Shown: positions 52,303 through 63,305 of the stretch, piece after piece
Layout of the letters: every line of letters begins with the position of its first letter
Position numbering within the stretch: the first letter of the stretch is position 1
Assembly (NCBI GenBank): GCA_963580285.1
Contig: OY757013.1
Coordinates: forward strand, 129,639,027-129,703,026
From: Lucinisca nassula
Taxonomy: Eukaryota > Mollusca > Bivalvia > Lucinida > Lucinidae
DNA: 64,000 nucleotides
Direction of reading: 5' to 3'
Notes under the pieces: generated by a model
The model's input: only the letters and a program-made list of their open reading frames with translations
Database searches by the model: none
Told to the model about the DNA's origin: nothing
Program-made: the position numbers and the translations under genes

Positions 52303-54749
52303 ACAAGTCTATTGTAATCCCCAATTTATAACGAGAAAAGTAGCGATTACCAGGACATACGTTTTTTGTTTAATATTTAATGTTTAATGCCAGAAAAAAA
52401 AGCTTGAGTCAGTTCTAACGAACACCCTATAAATCGCCGTGTTTGAAGTAGGAAAAAGAATGATGTTCTGAAAAATGCTAATTCAACAAATATGAAACAC
52501 ACTGGTGTACGTGAGTGAGCCCCTATTGCGTTTTGAATATTATTTGCACCCACACGCCAGCATCGACTAGAGCCCTCATCCCCAAATTATATTATATACC
52601 TTCCATTGTCCGTATGTCCATCCACACCATTACCGATCCATAATTTAAGTTTGTTTTTTTTTTCACGGATTTCTATTTTTTTTTTCAAAGCTGGGGTCTC
52701 AAAACTGCCCACGCACGGATCTTCTTCAAAGTTTGAATTCAATTTATGTGAGGCCCTGCATCAATAAAAATGACTTAAAGAAAATTGGGTCTCAGGAGAG
52801 CTCCTTAATTTACACCTTGCTCAGACTTATACCCTTTACAGAAATTATGAGTCTTAATACAATTTAACTTGATCTTCAATAATGTCCATCGTAATGTTGA
52901 AGGGCTTTATCAAGGAGTATTTTAATATCATGAGCTCATTTGTTTTCGTTTCTGTATTCATATTATCAAATATTTTACTTTAAAAATGTCTAAAAGTTTA
53001 GTTAAAACAAATAAAAAGACTGAATTCCTTTTTCAAAATTAGGCATGTTCCAATTCCTGTCAACCTATAAGTATTTTTAAAATAATATGCTACATATGTC
53101 TTCTCACGATGTGTAAAATATCATGAAATTTTGAAACCGGAAACATACATATAATACCCATTATATGTGCTTATGTCGGTTTTGAGCAAGATCGCTATTT
53201 TTCCAAAAATATAAAAAAACAATCATAAAAATATAAACCATCACATGCACTAAGTCATTCATATTAGATAGCTACTGCAGAGCAACCAAAATCCTCTAAA
53301 ATATTGATTTTAAAATCAAAAGTAGCAAAAATTTGACTTTTGTCATTTAGCTGTCAGTCAGAATGTCAGACAGGCGGACGCATTACTTGTCCTAATCTAT
53401 GATTGATTTGCTTCTACAGCAGTACGATCATTTCATGCCTCCTTCAAACAAGAATGATAAAATTCTGGACAAGTACCTATCTTCTGCGATAAATGTATAC
53501 GACCAACACTTTTCTAAATAGTACATGTATACACCCAACAAAGGTTGCCTAATTTTTCTGTAGTCACACATAATTTGATTTCTCTATACATTCATCTTAT
53601 CTTTATAAAAGCAATTGTAAATACATTGTGACTGTCTTTGAAGACCTAGATCAGTAGTCTATTTAGTATTGAAGCTTTCCTATTCTTCTGTTTTGTTTTT
53701 TAGGTCACCTTCTCAGTTTTCTTTCAGATTTTATTGAGTGTTTCTTTTTTCATCCTTGTTTGCTACACATGTGAGATGAAATATGTCCGTCTTGTTAGGA
53801 AATAACCTATTGTTGACGCTATGCATAAAATAGCCAGTAAAACTCTTTTTCTTTGAATGCATTTCATTAATGTGTTAAAAAGTATTGCATTAGAGTTTCT
53901 TAGTTCAGTGGTTATATCAATGTTCTGGATAGGTAGAACATTAAAGTTAAAGCTGTAAATTCTATCAGCCTAAAGTTCTTGTTGCACATATGTTCTGCTT
54001 TTGACTTCAACCATTCACTATTCGCTTATTAATTTTTGTTTTTAGTAAACAAGCTAAAGGCTTTCTTTTCTGTAAAACTGTAAAATATTTTGGAAAGGAA
54101 GCTGCATGGAAGTTAAGTTTGTAAATAACATTTTAAGGTTGATGTAGAAAGTTTACATCCTTTATGTGTGTCATTTCTTTAAAGAGAATTAATCACATTT
54201 TGGAATTGGCGGTCAGTTTAATAATGTAACTGTGCAGTCAATCATCTAGGTGTAACTGTATAGAACAACAGCTCAGTTTCTGTCTTCAGATATTCAACTG
54301 TTGCCATTTTGTACTTCTGAGTGGAAGGGCAACTACTGCTATCATTGTTCCACCTCTTGCTTAGCGTGACAGCACATTTAGCTCTTTTCAATTTAGTTAC
54401 TGACTTTTATTGATGCTGTATCAACAAAAAATTGTGCATATATTTCATTGTTGAATTGTGATTTGCTTTGAGCGACAGAGCATTTCATGTTAATGGCGTA
54501 TCTCGGAATAGAGTTTGTTGTTGTAGTTTTGTTCATTCCTATACCTTGTGTAATTATCTTTTTGAAATAGCGCCATTATGTTATGCTTTAGACAGAGGGC
54601 CTTTCATTTTCAGAATTGTATTTTCTCTTTTGCATTAAATAGTATTTGAGTGCATTTCTGAATTGCTCCTCAGTCTTTTGTGTCTTATTTTTTCATCTAC
54701 TGTTGCTTTGACCTTATTATTTGAACTTTTGTAGTTTGAATTATTTGAT
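52303..54749. other. No gene recognised
   Basis: About 2.4 kb of AT-rich sequence without hairpin elements, unusual for this window. CAGACAGGCGGACGCATTAC at 53368 and TCCGTATGTCCATCCACACC at 52608 hint at old dispersed repeats like that at 59.6 kb. Long T-rich stretches lie at 53690-54740. No long open frame. Confidence 0.4.
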
Positions 54750-54942
54750 ATGTAACTGTCTTTTGGCTTTCCGCTGTTGATGTTTCCATTGGGGTCTGTT
54801 GTTACATGTTTGTGCTTCTTTCCCTTTGGTGTCTCTGATGGGAGCTGTGCGTTAATTGTATCGATTCCTGATCATTGCCTCCACTTCTATTTTTTTTTAA
54901 ATGGCTTATCGATTCCTGATCATTGCCTCCACTTCTATTTTT
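54750..54942 (+). mobile_element. Penelope-like 3' ends directly upstream of an RT body (pseudo-LTR-like)
   Basis: TAACTGTCTTTTGGCTTTCC to CATTGCCTCCACTTCTATTT (about 54893) is a 3' end. After 14 bp the tip ATCGATTCCTGATCATTGCC, TCCACTTCTATTTTT is repeated (54908-54942). The RT-bearing copy begins immediately after (CTTAGGCACCCATACC). A 3' fragment placed 5' of the element is the typical tandem or pseudo-LTR arrangement of Penelope-like elements. Confidence 0.8.
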
Positions 54943-56750
54943 CTTAGGCACCCATACCTTGAGGCCTATTTTATTGGAAACCCCCTATTTAAGCAAGGGA
55001 AACAGATAAAGGAAGACATGCATCTTAAGTACCAAGGACCTATCCTATATTACAACTGTGCATAAAATTATTAGATTCTGTGCGTGGGCAGAGTCCTATG
55101 TTAACACGCTTAAGCAGGAGCTTGGTGGTACTAAGGCCTATGAACTTCAGCCTTTAGCTGAAGAGAGAGTTATAGTAGATAAACATACTTGTCATTCAGC
55201 CACAAAGTTTGCTGTGTGTGTTACCGAAGGCCAAGACAAGCTTTGTAAGCTATACTGGTTACCAAAACGTCATAAAAGACCTTACAAAGTAGAAGTAAAA
55301 CAAAGATCAGGAATCGATACAATTAACTTACTCCACCAATCAAAGACACCAAAGGGAACGAAATACAAACATTAAGCGACCAGACCATAATGGAAACCTA
55401 AACAAAGGAAGGCCATTAGGACAGTTACTTTCCCACAAAATGGCCATATGGTCACGGTTTATTGCAAATTCTAGCTCTTGCACAACCACTGAACTTTCTA
55501 AATTATTAACTTCCTGTCTTACTGCTATTAAAACGCATGTGATTAAATATTGTGATAAAGTCTTTGAAAGATCAGGAAGAAATCTGTTTTGGTCTATAAA
55601 AAATTCGAATGAGGTTTTAAATAAATTGAAATCCAGACATTTTCGTGCTTTAAGTCTGTCTACTTACGATTTTTCAACTCTTTACACTGCACTTCCTCAC
55701 AATCTTATAAAAGAAAAGCTTAATGATTTAATTGAATGAGCTGTTCACAGAGAAGATTCTCTCTATCTTGCATGTAATGTCAGAAATGTATTTTTCACTT
55801 CTAAAGAGCACAAGAATTATACACTTTGGTCATGTCAGAAAGTGTGTGATGCCCTCACCCTTCTACTTGACAATATTTATATTAGATTCGGTACTAAGTT
55901 ACTTAGACAAATGGTGGGCATTCCGATGGGTACGAATTGCGCACCTCTTGTGGCTGATCTATTCTTGTATTGTTATGAAAGAGACTTCATGTTGTCGCTT
56001 TCCATTGATAACCAATCTGAAATTATTGAAGCTTTTAGCTCCACTTCTAGATATTTAGATGATTTATTAAATATTGATAATACCTATTTCGATGGTTTGA
56101 TCAGTCCGATTTACCCCCCCAGAACTTCAGTTAAATATAGCAAATTCTTCTGATACCAAGGCCCCGTTTTGTGATAATCATCTATCTATTGTAGATGGGT
56201 TTGTTCCGTGCAAAATGTATGATAAACGCGATGACTTTGATTTTGAGATTGTAAATTTTCCTTTTTGGATGGTGATGTTCGTTGTGCGCCATCCTATGGC
56301 GTTTATATTTCGCAATTAATTCGATTTGCTAGAGTGTGTAGTCATGTTACTGAGTTCAACACTCGTAATAAATTATTAAAGGCTAAACTTCTTAATCAGG
56401 GTTATCGGTACTATAAACTACGCAAAGCCTTTTCAAAATTTTATAGACGCCATTCTGATTTAATTTCAAAATTTAATATTGGACTTAAATCTCTTTTGCA
56501 ACAAGGTCTATCGGAACCCGAATTTTATGGTGACTTAGTATATATATTCAGAAAAATATATAACCGCAATGACTTTAGCACCCGCTTTCGTAAAATCATT
56601 CTGCGATATAAAAAGATTGGGTACAACATGGATATTATACGACAGACTGCATGCATGGTAGTTAACCCAATCACGGTTGGCAACTTTGCTTCCCTCTTTA
56701 ATTGCACGCCGGTGGGTCAGGCCTCAGATTCTATGACGGTTCCAACGTAA
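54943..56750 (+). pseudogene. Penelope-like reverse transcriptase, disrupted
   Basis: From about 55058 the frames give A-E-S-Y-V-N-T-L-K-Q-E-L, D-K-L-C-K-L-Y-W-L-P-K-R-H-K-R-P-Y-K (to 55286), a 165-bp insertion, then S-R-F-I-A-N-S-S-S-C-T-T and L-S-T-Y-D-F-S-T-L-Y-T. These are followed by R-Q-M-V-G-I-P-M-G-T-N-C-A-P-L (55910-55950) and S-R-Y-L-D-D-L-L (56044-56070, the catalytic pair). Then Y-D-K-R-D-D-F-D-F-E-I-V-N-F-P-F, P-S-Y-G-V-Y-I-S-Q-L-I-R-F-A-R and G-Y-R-Y-Y-K-L-R-K-A-F run to a stop at 56750. Breaks: the insertion, an in-frame TGA at 55737-55739, an extra C in the C7 run near 56113, and a lost T near 56264. No GIY-YIG domain is seen. The L-P-K-x-H-K motif and general layout suggest a Penelope-like element; another RT class is possible. 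Confidence 0.85.
55287..55451 (-). mobile_element. Inverted Penelope-like 3' tip inserted in the RT of its own family
   Basis: TAGAAGTAAAACAAAGATCA, GGAATCGATACAATTAACTT ... CCCACAAAATGGCCATATGG is the reverse complement of the last ~160 bp of the 57.1-57.3 kb UTR. It splits P-Y-K from S-R-F-I-A. The junction is ACAAAG-TAGAAG, as at 8324-8335. Confidence 0.88.
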
Positions 56751-57320
56751 AGGCTTATTGAGAATTAGAGAGATCTAATTCAAGGTATTGTTGGTTGGTG
56801 CCTGATGCTCTGTCTCTGGTCGGGCCAATCGGAGTCTAACTGTTGGTTTTCTTTTGCTCCAGCATTTCAGTGGTTTCTTGCTGTCGAGTCCTCACCGTTG
56901 TCTTACCTCTGTGGTTCTTTGATTATTTGTGTTCATGGAGATGTTGGAGGCCTTCATGCGGACTGAACAAATTATTTGTCTAAATCGCGACGGAAGTAAG
57001 GGCGAGGATTGTGGCCACGTAAAATCGATTTAAGCCCCCCAGTGGAAATCTTTCCACTGACCGTTCCAAGGCGGTTCTTCTGTGGCGATTTATTTATGTT
57101 GTTGTTTTTTACTTACTGTGTGTATCACTTGTGTCTTTTTATTTTGGATGGCCAGATGGCAATTTTGTGGGAAAGTAACTGTCCTTATGGCCTTCCTTTG
57201 TTTAGGTTTCCATTATGGTCTGGTCGCTTAATGTTTGTGTTTCTTTCCCTTTGGTGTCTTTGATGGGTGGAGTAAGTTAATTGTATCGATTCCTGATCTT
57301 TGTTTTACTCCTCCTTTACT
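56751..57320 (+). mobile_element. Penelope-like 3' UTR (reference copy)
   Basis: This follows the RT stop and defines the UTR order used for the truncated copies. Order: GGTTGGTGCCTGATGCTCTG, TTGCTCCAGCATTTCAGTGG, TGCGGACTGAACAAATTATT, GCGACGGAAGTAAGGGCGAG, AAGCCCCCCAGTGG, ACCGTTCCAAGGCGGTTCTT, GGATGGCCAGATGGCAATTT and TTGTATCGATTCCTGATCTT. Confidence 0.85.
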
Positions 57321-58074
57321 ATAGGCTAATACATCGCCTTTGCATATACATTATACCAGGGATGTGTGGTTTGGAATTGTTAATCGGCAAAATCCTTCAA
57401 CTTCGGAGAGAGTTATGCCTCTTGGCTGTTCCTTTTTAAGTGTTTTGGGGCGATTCCGATCGATAACTTGAGTTTTTGTCCTATTTTCTTCAGTTCTGCA
57501 TATACATTGGCATTCGGAATGTGTGGTTCAGGATTGTTAATGGAAAAAGAATCCGTTAGCATTTGACAAAATTATGACCATTAACTATTCATATTAATTT
57601 TTTTGATACTTATTCCTTTACTAAATGGAACATATCGCTGAAACTTCATATACATAGATCATTAAAGGAAGCATATTATGACAAGGAACCACTCCTCTAA
57701 TCATCCTTGGTCTTGAATTTTATGTCCTTAATGGAGGTGAAAAATAGTTTTTGGCCTGTTTCTGCTTTGTGTTATCTGGATGAACGCTTGGTGTATCTGA
57801 GAATTAGTTTGTTTTTGCCGTCGATGGCTATGTCATGCCTAAGGGGCGCAAAGTCACCAAACCATGAAATCCATGTCAAGGTTCAACTTGGATGCTTGCG
57901 CAAAAGTTGACATTCCTAGATGCAAGGTTGTATCAAGTATCATTAATGGAGCTCTTATGAACTTAAACAATAGGGTGAACTTTCGGATTGATGCAAAAGC
58001 TCACAGTCATTGGAACATGGAATGCAGGTCAAAGTAAAAAATGGGTGGCAACATTATAGTTGTCATTTCTAAAC
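57321..58074. other. No gene recognised; dispersed repeat similar to 59.1-59.7 kb
   Basis: TATCAAGTATCATTAATGGA, GCTCTTATGAACTTAAACAA and ATGCAGGTCAAAGTAAAAAA correspond to repeated clauses (ACCAAGTATCATYWATGAAG, AGGTCAAGGTCAAATATGG) further right. No ORF. Confidence 0.5.
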
Positions 58075-58540
58075 GCAACATTTCTAAAACAACTCATCGT
58101 TGTTTCAGCTCTGTGTTTTTTTATTTTTGTGTTCTCTTAGATGCTGCACTGATGCGTTAGGAAGACTTCATCCGAACCAAACAAATTATTTGTCGAAATC
58201 GCGACGGAAGTAAGGGCGAGGATTGCGGCCGCGTAAAATCGAATTAGGCCCCACCCCGCCACCCCCAGCGAAATAGCGAAATTCTTTTCACTGACCATTC
58301 CAAGGCGGTTCTTCTGTCATTGTTCTTATTTAATTGTGTGTATCGCTTATAATTTCATGTTTTGGACAGCCAATTGGCCATTTTGTGGGAAGGTAACTGT
58401 TCTTCGGTTTTCCGCCATTTATTTAGTTCACATTATGGTCTAGTTATTTCATGTTTGGGTTTCTTTTCATTTAGTGTCTCTGAAGGGAGGTTTGGGCTAA
58501 TTGTATCGATTCCTGATCATTTCCTTCACTTCTATATCAC
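58075..58540 (+). mobile_element. 5'-truncated Penelope-like element (3' UTR), diverged
   Basis: GTGTTCTCTTAGATGCTGCA, TGCGTTAGGAAGACTTCATC, GCGACGGAAGTAAGGGCGAG and CAAGGCGGTTCTTCTGTCAT, then ATCGATTCCTGATCATTTCC and TTCACTTCTAT. The TAGGCCCCACCCCGCCACCC segment replaces the poly-C run. Confidence 0.8.
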
Positions 58541-58597
58541 CAATTATCATTAAAGAAACACCTATAGGTTTTCTTTTAGAAATGAACCCAATTTCTT

Positions 58598-59122
58598 GGT
58601 TTGTGTCGGGCCCATCGGAGTCTAATTGTTGGTTTTCTTTTGCTCCAGCATTTCAGTGGTTTCTTGCTGTCGAGTCCTCACCGTTGTCTCACCTCTGTGG
58701 TTCTTTGATTTTTTTGTGTTCACGGAGATGTTGCACTGATGAGTTAGGAGGCCTTCATGCGGACTGAACAAATTATTTGTCTAAATCGCGATGGAAGTAA
58801 GGGCGAGGATTGTGGCCACGTAAAACCGATTTAAGCCCCCCAGTGGAAATCTTTCCACTGACCGTTCCAAGGCGGTTCTTCTGTGGCGGTTTATTTATGT
58901 TGTTGTTTGTTACTTACTGTGTGTATCACTTGTGTCTTTTTATTTTGGATGGCCATATGGCCATTTTGTGGGAAAGTAACTGCCCTTATGGCCTTCCTTT
59001 GTTTAGGCTTCCATTATGGTCTGGTCGCTTAATTGATTTGTTTCTTTTCCTTTGTTGTCTTTGATGGGTGGAGTAAGTTAATTGTATCGACTCCTGATCT
59101 TTGTTTTACTTCTACTTTGATG
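58598..59122 (+). mobile_element. 5'-truncated Penelope-like element (3' UTR)
   Basis: GTGTCGGGCCCATCGGAGTC to ATCGACTCCTGATCTTTGTT, TTACTTCTACTTTG. It is very close to the 56.8-57.3 kb UTR (a few percent difference by eye). It lies head-to-tail with the preceding copies in the same orientation. Confidence 0.85.
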
Positions 59123-59700
59123 CAATGCTTCACAAAGTCAGTGTACCATGAAATGTTGGTGAAGGTAAATTATTGATCTGTTCTATGTATCATTAATAAA
59201 GCTTTTATAGTTCTTGAGAGATGAATTCGACCATTAGATTGAACGCTCGGGTAGTCGCAATATTTCACAAGGTATTTGAACCACGAAATCTCGGTCAAGA
59301 TTAAATATGGATGCTTGCATTAAAATTGCCATTCATAGATACAAGTTTGTACCAAGTATCATCAATGAAGTTCTGAGATAGTTCTTGAGAAATTAACTGA
59401 ACCATTAGGTCGAACGCTAGGTTGGGTCGCAATATTTCACAAAATCATTTAAACTTGAAATCTAGGTCAAGGTCAAATATGGGTTTATTGAATTAAAGTT
59501 GTCATTGCTCGATACAAATGTGTACCAAGTATCATTTATGAAGCTCTTATAGACCTTGAGACATTACCTTGGCCATGAGGTTGAGCGCTAGGGTGGTCGC
59601 AAATGTTGATGGCTTAACAAACGGACGAATAGATGAATAGACGGACAATTGGAGTCCTATATCGGCCCATACTAATAGAAGGCGCGACAAAATTTGTTGT
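59123..59700 (+). repeat. Dispersed repeat with internal subrepeats
   Basis: The clause AAGTATCATYAATGAAGYTC, TATAGTTCTTGAGAAATTAA, CCATTAGGTCGAACGCTAGG, GGTCGCAATATTTCACAAA, TAGGTCAAGGTCAAATATGG recurs roughly every 130 bp (about 59180, 59350, 59525). It ends AACAAACGGACGAATAGATG...GGCGCGACAAAAT. It is likely a non-coding element; class unknown. Confidence 0.7.
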
Positions 59701-60069
59701 GCTTTTAGATGCTAAGTGTCTTTTTTCTAAGGTTGTCTGCTCAAGAAACACCTGAAAAATGCATGTTATTGGCGTTCAGCGGCGGGATATACATGCAGAA
59801 TTAACATTAGAGATGCTTCAATTGTTTTATATCGGACTTCGATTTTGTTCAAAAACATAAAATTTTGATTACTCTGTAGAAATTCCTCATTGCGGTTATT
59901 ATAGTGAGTACTCTTTAGGTTGTTCTAACAGTTACACGCAGCCTATCATGACCGAATTGAACCCACTTTTGTATAGTAAAACTGGGTTTATTTAGGAAAT
60001 GAATTTTATTTTCCTGCTGTTCATGAAAGTATAAACGCAGCGGTTCGTATGCAAAGTAAATGAACCTTC

Positions 60070-60091
60070 GGGGGGGGGGGGGGGGGGGGGG
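60070..60091. repeat. Poly-G tract
   Basis: A run of 22 G. Confidence 0.95.
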
Positions 60092-60389
60092 TTCAGGAAA
60101 ACTTTGCTAGCGACCCGCTGTCGTTCATAATTCCATGCAAAGCAGAAAAAAAAAGTATGTGTTTTACTATGTTTTTTGGCCCTCATCACTGGGCGAAAAA
60201 TAAAATGATTATAGGACAAACTTTTAAAGCTGAAAAACCTTTACACAGTTTTTTTATAGAGAGCGGAACAGCGTTGACGTCACCAAAGCTCATAGAGAAC
60301 CATTTTTAAGAGTGACATTACTAGACGTCACTGAACATCGTGTGACTCGATTAGTTCATGGAAGTATGAACAACATTGTTTTATATAGG

Positions 60390-60617
60390 TTTACATTAGA
60401 CTTTATACTTGAAGTGTAAATATAGGGGTATATCTTTTTTGTTTTATTTCTGCTCCAAAATATAGATTGTGGGTACTCTTTCAGGGCGATTCTAACGTAT
60501 ACCCACAGTATATATTTTGATCAGAAATTAGAAAAATATCACAATTTTTCATCTGAAAATTGTTGTTTTTCGGCGGTTAAATTTTCAATGTATTTGTACA
60601 GCCGTGTTTTCGTAATG
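60390..60617 (+). mobile_element. CATYACG subfamily A, apex deleted
   Basis: TATAGGGGTATATCTTTTTT, GTGGGTACTCTTTCAGGGCG,ATTCTAACGTATACCCACAG, then a good right end (TTTTTCATCTGAAAATTGTT ... CAGCCGTGTTTTCGTAATG). The apex is reduced to TTTCAGGGCGA. The left end is lost. Confidence 0.78.
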
Positions 60618-60635
60618 TATACAAAATCACGGTAT

Positions 60636-60700
60636 ACAGTGAAATGTTGAACTCGAACACGGATGGCTCGTTAACCATGGCTAACTCGAAATAGTTCAGA
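60636..60700 (+). mobile_element. Family C left-end fragment
   Basis: TACAGTGAAATGTTGAACTC, GAACACGGATGGCTCGTTAA, CCATGGCTAACTCGAAATAG. No hairpin follows. Confidence 0.7.
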
Positions 60701-60754
60701 ATACGCACATAATTCTCCTACATGTATAAAGTAAACCAGCCGTAATTGTTTTTG

Positions 60755-60990
60755 AACCCGTGCAACCCCGGGGTCTAGTTGTTATGGTGCCGCTGCGTTT
60801 CCGCGCATGACCTCGCGCTACGTCCCGCTGCAAGCCAGCGCAATGACGCGGCATACACACCGCGGATCCACCGCGGTTCACTAACATACTTTGAGAAAGT
60901 ATAGACACTCAATTTAATACCTGTATAACGCCGCGAAAGCACCGTGCTTACCGCGCGATCCGCCCGATCGGCGCGTATCTCTGGTGGTCG
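60755..60990. other. GC- and CpG-rich island in AT-rich surroundings
   Basis: TGCCGCTGCGTTTCCGCGCA, CACCGCGGATCCACCGCGGT and GCGCGATCCGCCCGATCGGC. Base composition differs sharply from the window. It has no tRNA or rRNA signature and only a 70-codon minus frame. It could be a GC-rich repeat or a regulatory island. Confidence 0.6.
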
Positions 60991-61019
60991 TCACAGATTT
61001 AATCCTTTTTGTCATGGCC

Positions 61020-61105
61020 CGTTTTATTTTCATGATAATGATTGGAGGTATGATAATGAATGGATGTATGATAATGAATGGAGGTTGGATAATTAATAGA
61101 GGTTT
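61020..61105. repeat. Short imperfect tandem (GATAATGAATGGAGGTAT)
   Basis: About four 17-18 bp units, the last ones degraded. Confidence 0.75.
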
Positions 61106-61123
61106 GTTTGGCGTTATCTTGAC

Positions 61124-61146
61124 ATGTACTCGTTAGAATCGCCTTA
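61124..61146 (+). mobile_element. Isolated hairpin left arm
   Basis: CATGTACTCGTTAGAATCGC,C stops at the apex and continues TTATGTTTTT. It is an orphan arm with no element flanks. Confidence 0.6.
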
Positions 61147-61598
61147 TGTTTTTTTAGAAAGTCGCGCTTACATTATAGAAGTCGGAAATATATCTTTAAT
61201 GAAAATGGGTACACGTTCAGGGGCGGCAATCCCAGCCAAAGTATTTTTGCTTCCCATGTCAATATGGGTCAACTCTTAAAAGAAAGAATTTGCTCCTGAG
61301 GAAACAAACAATTCTGAGTTCTCTCTCGCAGCATCTGGTAAATATGATTTGCCATGTGTTAATGTATTTACTGCGAAATACAAATAACCTCCTATATTTG
61401 AATACTCATATCATAAGCTTTTTGATGAACCATGCTTTCGTAAATCGGTAAAACGACTAATCTAAATAGATTTTTGATGTTTTCATTCTTTAAGCTACTA
61501 TACCTGAACGATTGCACTCGTTGAAGCAATGCAATGATACACTAACGGACTTAGCACGTGCTAAATAGATTTGCCACTTCTTAAATGCATTGTAGTTG

Positions 61599-61652
61599 AA
61601 CCATGGTTTGTAAACTCACCACGAGTTTGCACAAATCATGGTTCAACTAAAA
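61599..61652. repeat. Inverted repeat, arms about 23 bp
   Basis: TAGTTGAACCATGGTTTGTA,AACTC pairs with GAGTTTGCACAAATCATGGT,TCAACTA around ACCAC. Confidence 0.85.
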
Positions 61653-61711
61653 TGAAGTTTGTGGGAGTTTTTCGGCCCCGAGTCGACCAGATTTAGATCG
61701 TATCGTGTCGG

Positions 61712-61860
61712 TCAGTTTACCTGACCACATTTTTCCAGGGCAAGCTTATGCATAAATGGTTAGCCAATACAGTGTATATTCTTTGCCAGAAACTGACGGC
61801 TACCCGTAGGGAGAGGATTACCGCAGAAAAGAATTCATGTTAAAATCCAGAAAGAAAGCT
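61712..61860 (-). mobile_element. tRNA-headed SINE fragment (51.84 kb type)
   Basis: TTCCAGGGCAAGCTTATGCA, TTCTTTGCCAGAAACTGACG and GGGAGAGGATTACCGCAGAA match the middle of the 51.84 kb SINE. The tail and tRNA head are missing. Confidence 0.7.
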
Positions 61861-62151
61861 CCCGAATATGAAGAATATGAATATCAGCCGAGGTGCAGCC
61901 GAGGAATAGCGCCTTGGTTGATAATCATATTCCACAGGGTGACAATTTCATTATCACCCTCTCAGGAAAGTAATGTTTCTTTTATTGTACCGAACAAACT
62001 ACTTATATCCTTATAACATTTTTTAGCTATTAATAAGCATTAAATGGGGTTTAAGCGTTTAAATACACAGAACATATTTAGAAAAAACATGTTTACATAG
62101 ATGTAGGCAAGAGTCGGTATAGTTTATCAACGACCTTTGAGAGTTCAACGT

Positions 62152-62485
62152 TCAAGCGTGCCAAGTTTGATTTGTTTGTTTGATTTGAGGTTTAACGTCC
62201 CCGTCAACACTGTAAAGGTCATTTTGGAGACGTTGCTTCCAATTTTGTGGGACTTTTACCCGACATTGAGATGAAATGACATCTCAAGCCCTGTCGCCCA
62301 ATGAAACCAATAGGGTTTATTAGCATGGACGGTCCGCCTCACACCGCGGTTCCTGGACAGGCTTAGATCCTCTAAGCGGTTTACCAGTAATAGTGTGCGG
62401 GCCGGATTCAGCTCTGCGTGGAAGCATCATGCAGCCCATATATTTCTTCAAGCCCCTATGGGCGGGGGCCATCAAGCGTGCCAAG
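62152..62485 (-). mobile_element. SINE-like retroposon, full length with perfect 14-bp TSD
   Basis: The body 62166-62471 reads on plus from the TTTGATTTGTTTGTTTGATT tail to CCCCTATGGGCGGGGGCC. The flanks TCAAGCGTGCCAAG (62152-62165 and 62472-62485) are identical. It is extremely close to the 1.5, 3.8 and 21.2 kb copies, suggesting recent activity. Confidence 0.93.
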
Positions 62486-62903
62486 ACTATTCCAAGTTTT
62501 AGGGGAAGCAGGTTTCGGGTTTCTTTTTTCGCAGGATTTTAAAATTACAAATAAGATTTTTGACAAGGCCATTATGTAGAAGACTTGGCCAAGTAGTTAA
62601 TATGATGCAGTACGAATCTCAGTAAAACCAAATCGCCACATGTAAAATCCCAACTGAAAGCGACTTACCCTAAAACACGGACTAGTCCAAAATTAAAAGT
62701 GCAGTCACGTCTCACTTCGTTTTGAAAGACTATATCAGGTACATTGCACCTATTTGTTCTTATTTCTACACAATGACATTTGTTTTGTACCCATTACAAG
62801 GGCCTCGGCGAGGCTTTTCTAATGACTACCCACAACATATGTTTTCGTGGAGAATTAAGAATCTTTACTTTTGTATTGGAAAAAAAGCAAACAAAAACAA
62901 AAC

Positions 62904-63171
62904 CATTACACAAACACGCCGATACAAATACATTGCCACCTTTATCGCCGAAAAAAAATGAACATTTTATGCTGAAAATTGTAATATTTTTCTTATTTCT
63001 GCTCCAAATATAGATTGTGGGCACTCGTTAGAGCCGCCTCGAACGAGTACCCACAATCTATATTTTAGAGCAGAAATAAAAGAAATAAGGTATACCCCCG
63101 GAAACCCCAGTTTTACTATATAAAAGTGGGGTTCAAGGGGGTCAAAATTATATAGGCGTGTTTTGGTGATG
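62904..63171 (-). mobile_element. CATYACG subfamily A, full ends, shortened hairpin
   Basis: CATTACACAAACACGCCGAT to TATAGGCGTGTTTTGGTGATG. The apex is shortened: CTCGTTAGAGCCGCCTCGAACGAG, where the GAGGCGGTTCTAA part of the right arm is deleted. Another decayed piece (GGGCCTCGGCGAGGCTTTTC) lies just upstream at 62800-62819. Confidence 0.87.
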
Positions 63172-63213
63172 AAACAAAAAAGAAAAAAATCTAATCACCA
63201 AGGGCTATGCTTA

Positions 63214-63305
63214 CATAACGGTAACACCCGTGCGACACATCTCCAAAATGTCACCTTTACTGATGAAACTCTGTGATATTTTTCGTATTTGTAATGCAAA
63301 CATAC
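63214..63305 (-). mobile_element. CATYACG subfamily B half-element joined to a SINE
   Basis: CATAACGGTAACACCCGTGC, GATGAAACTCTGTGATATTT, then TAATGCAAACATACGT. At that point the hairpin arm is replaced by SINE sequence (AGAGGATCTAAGCCTGCCCA). Confidence 0.8.
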
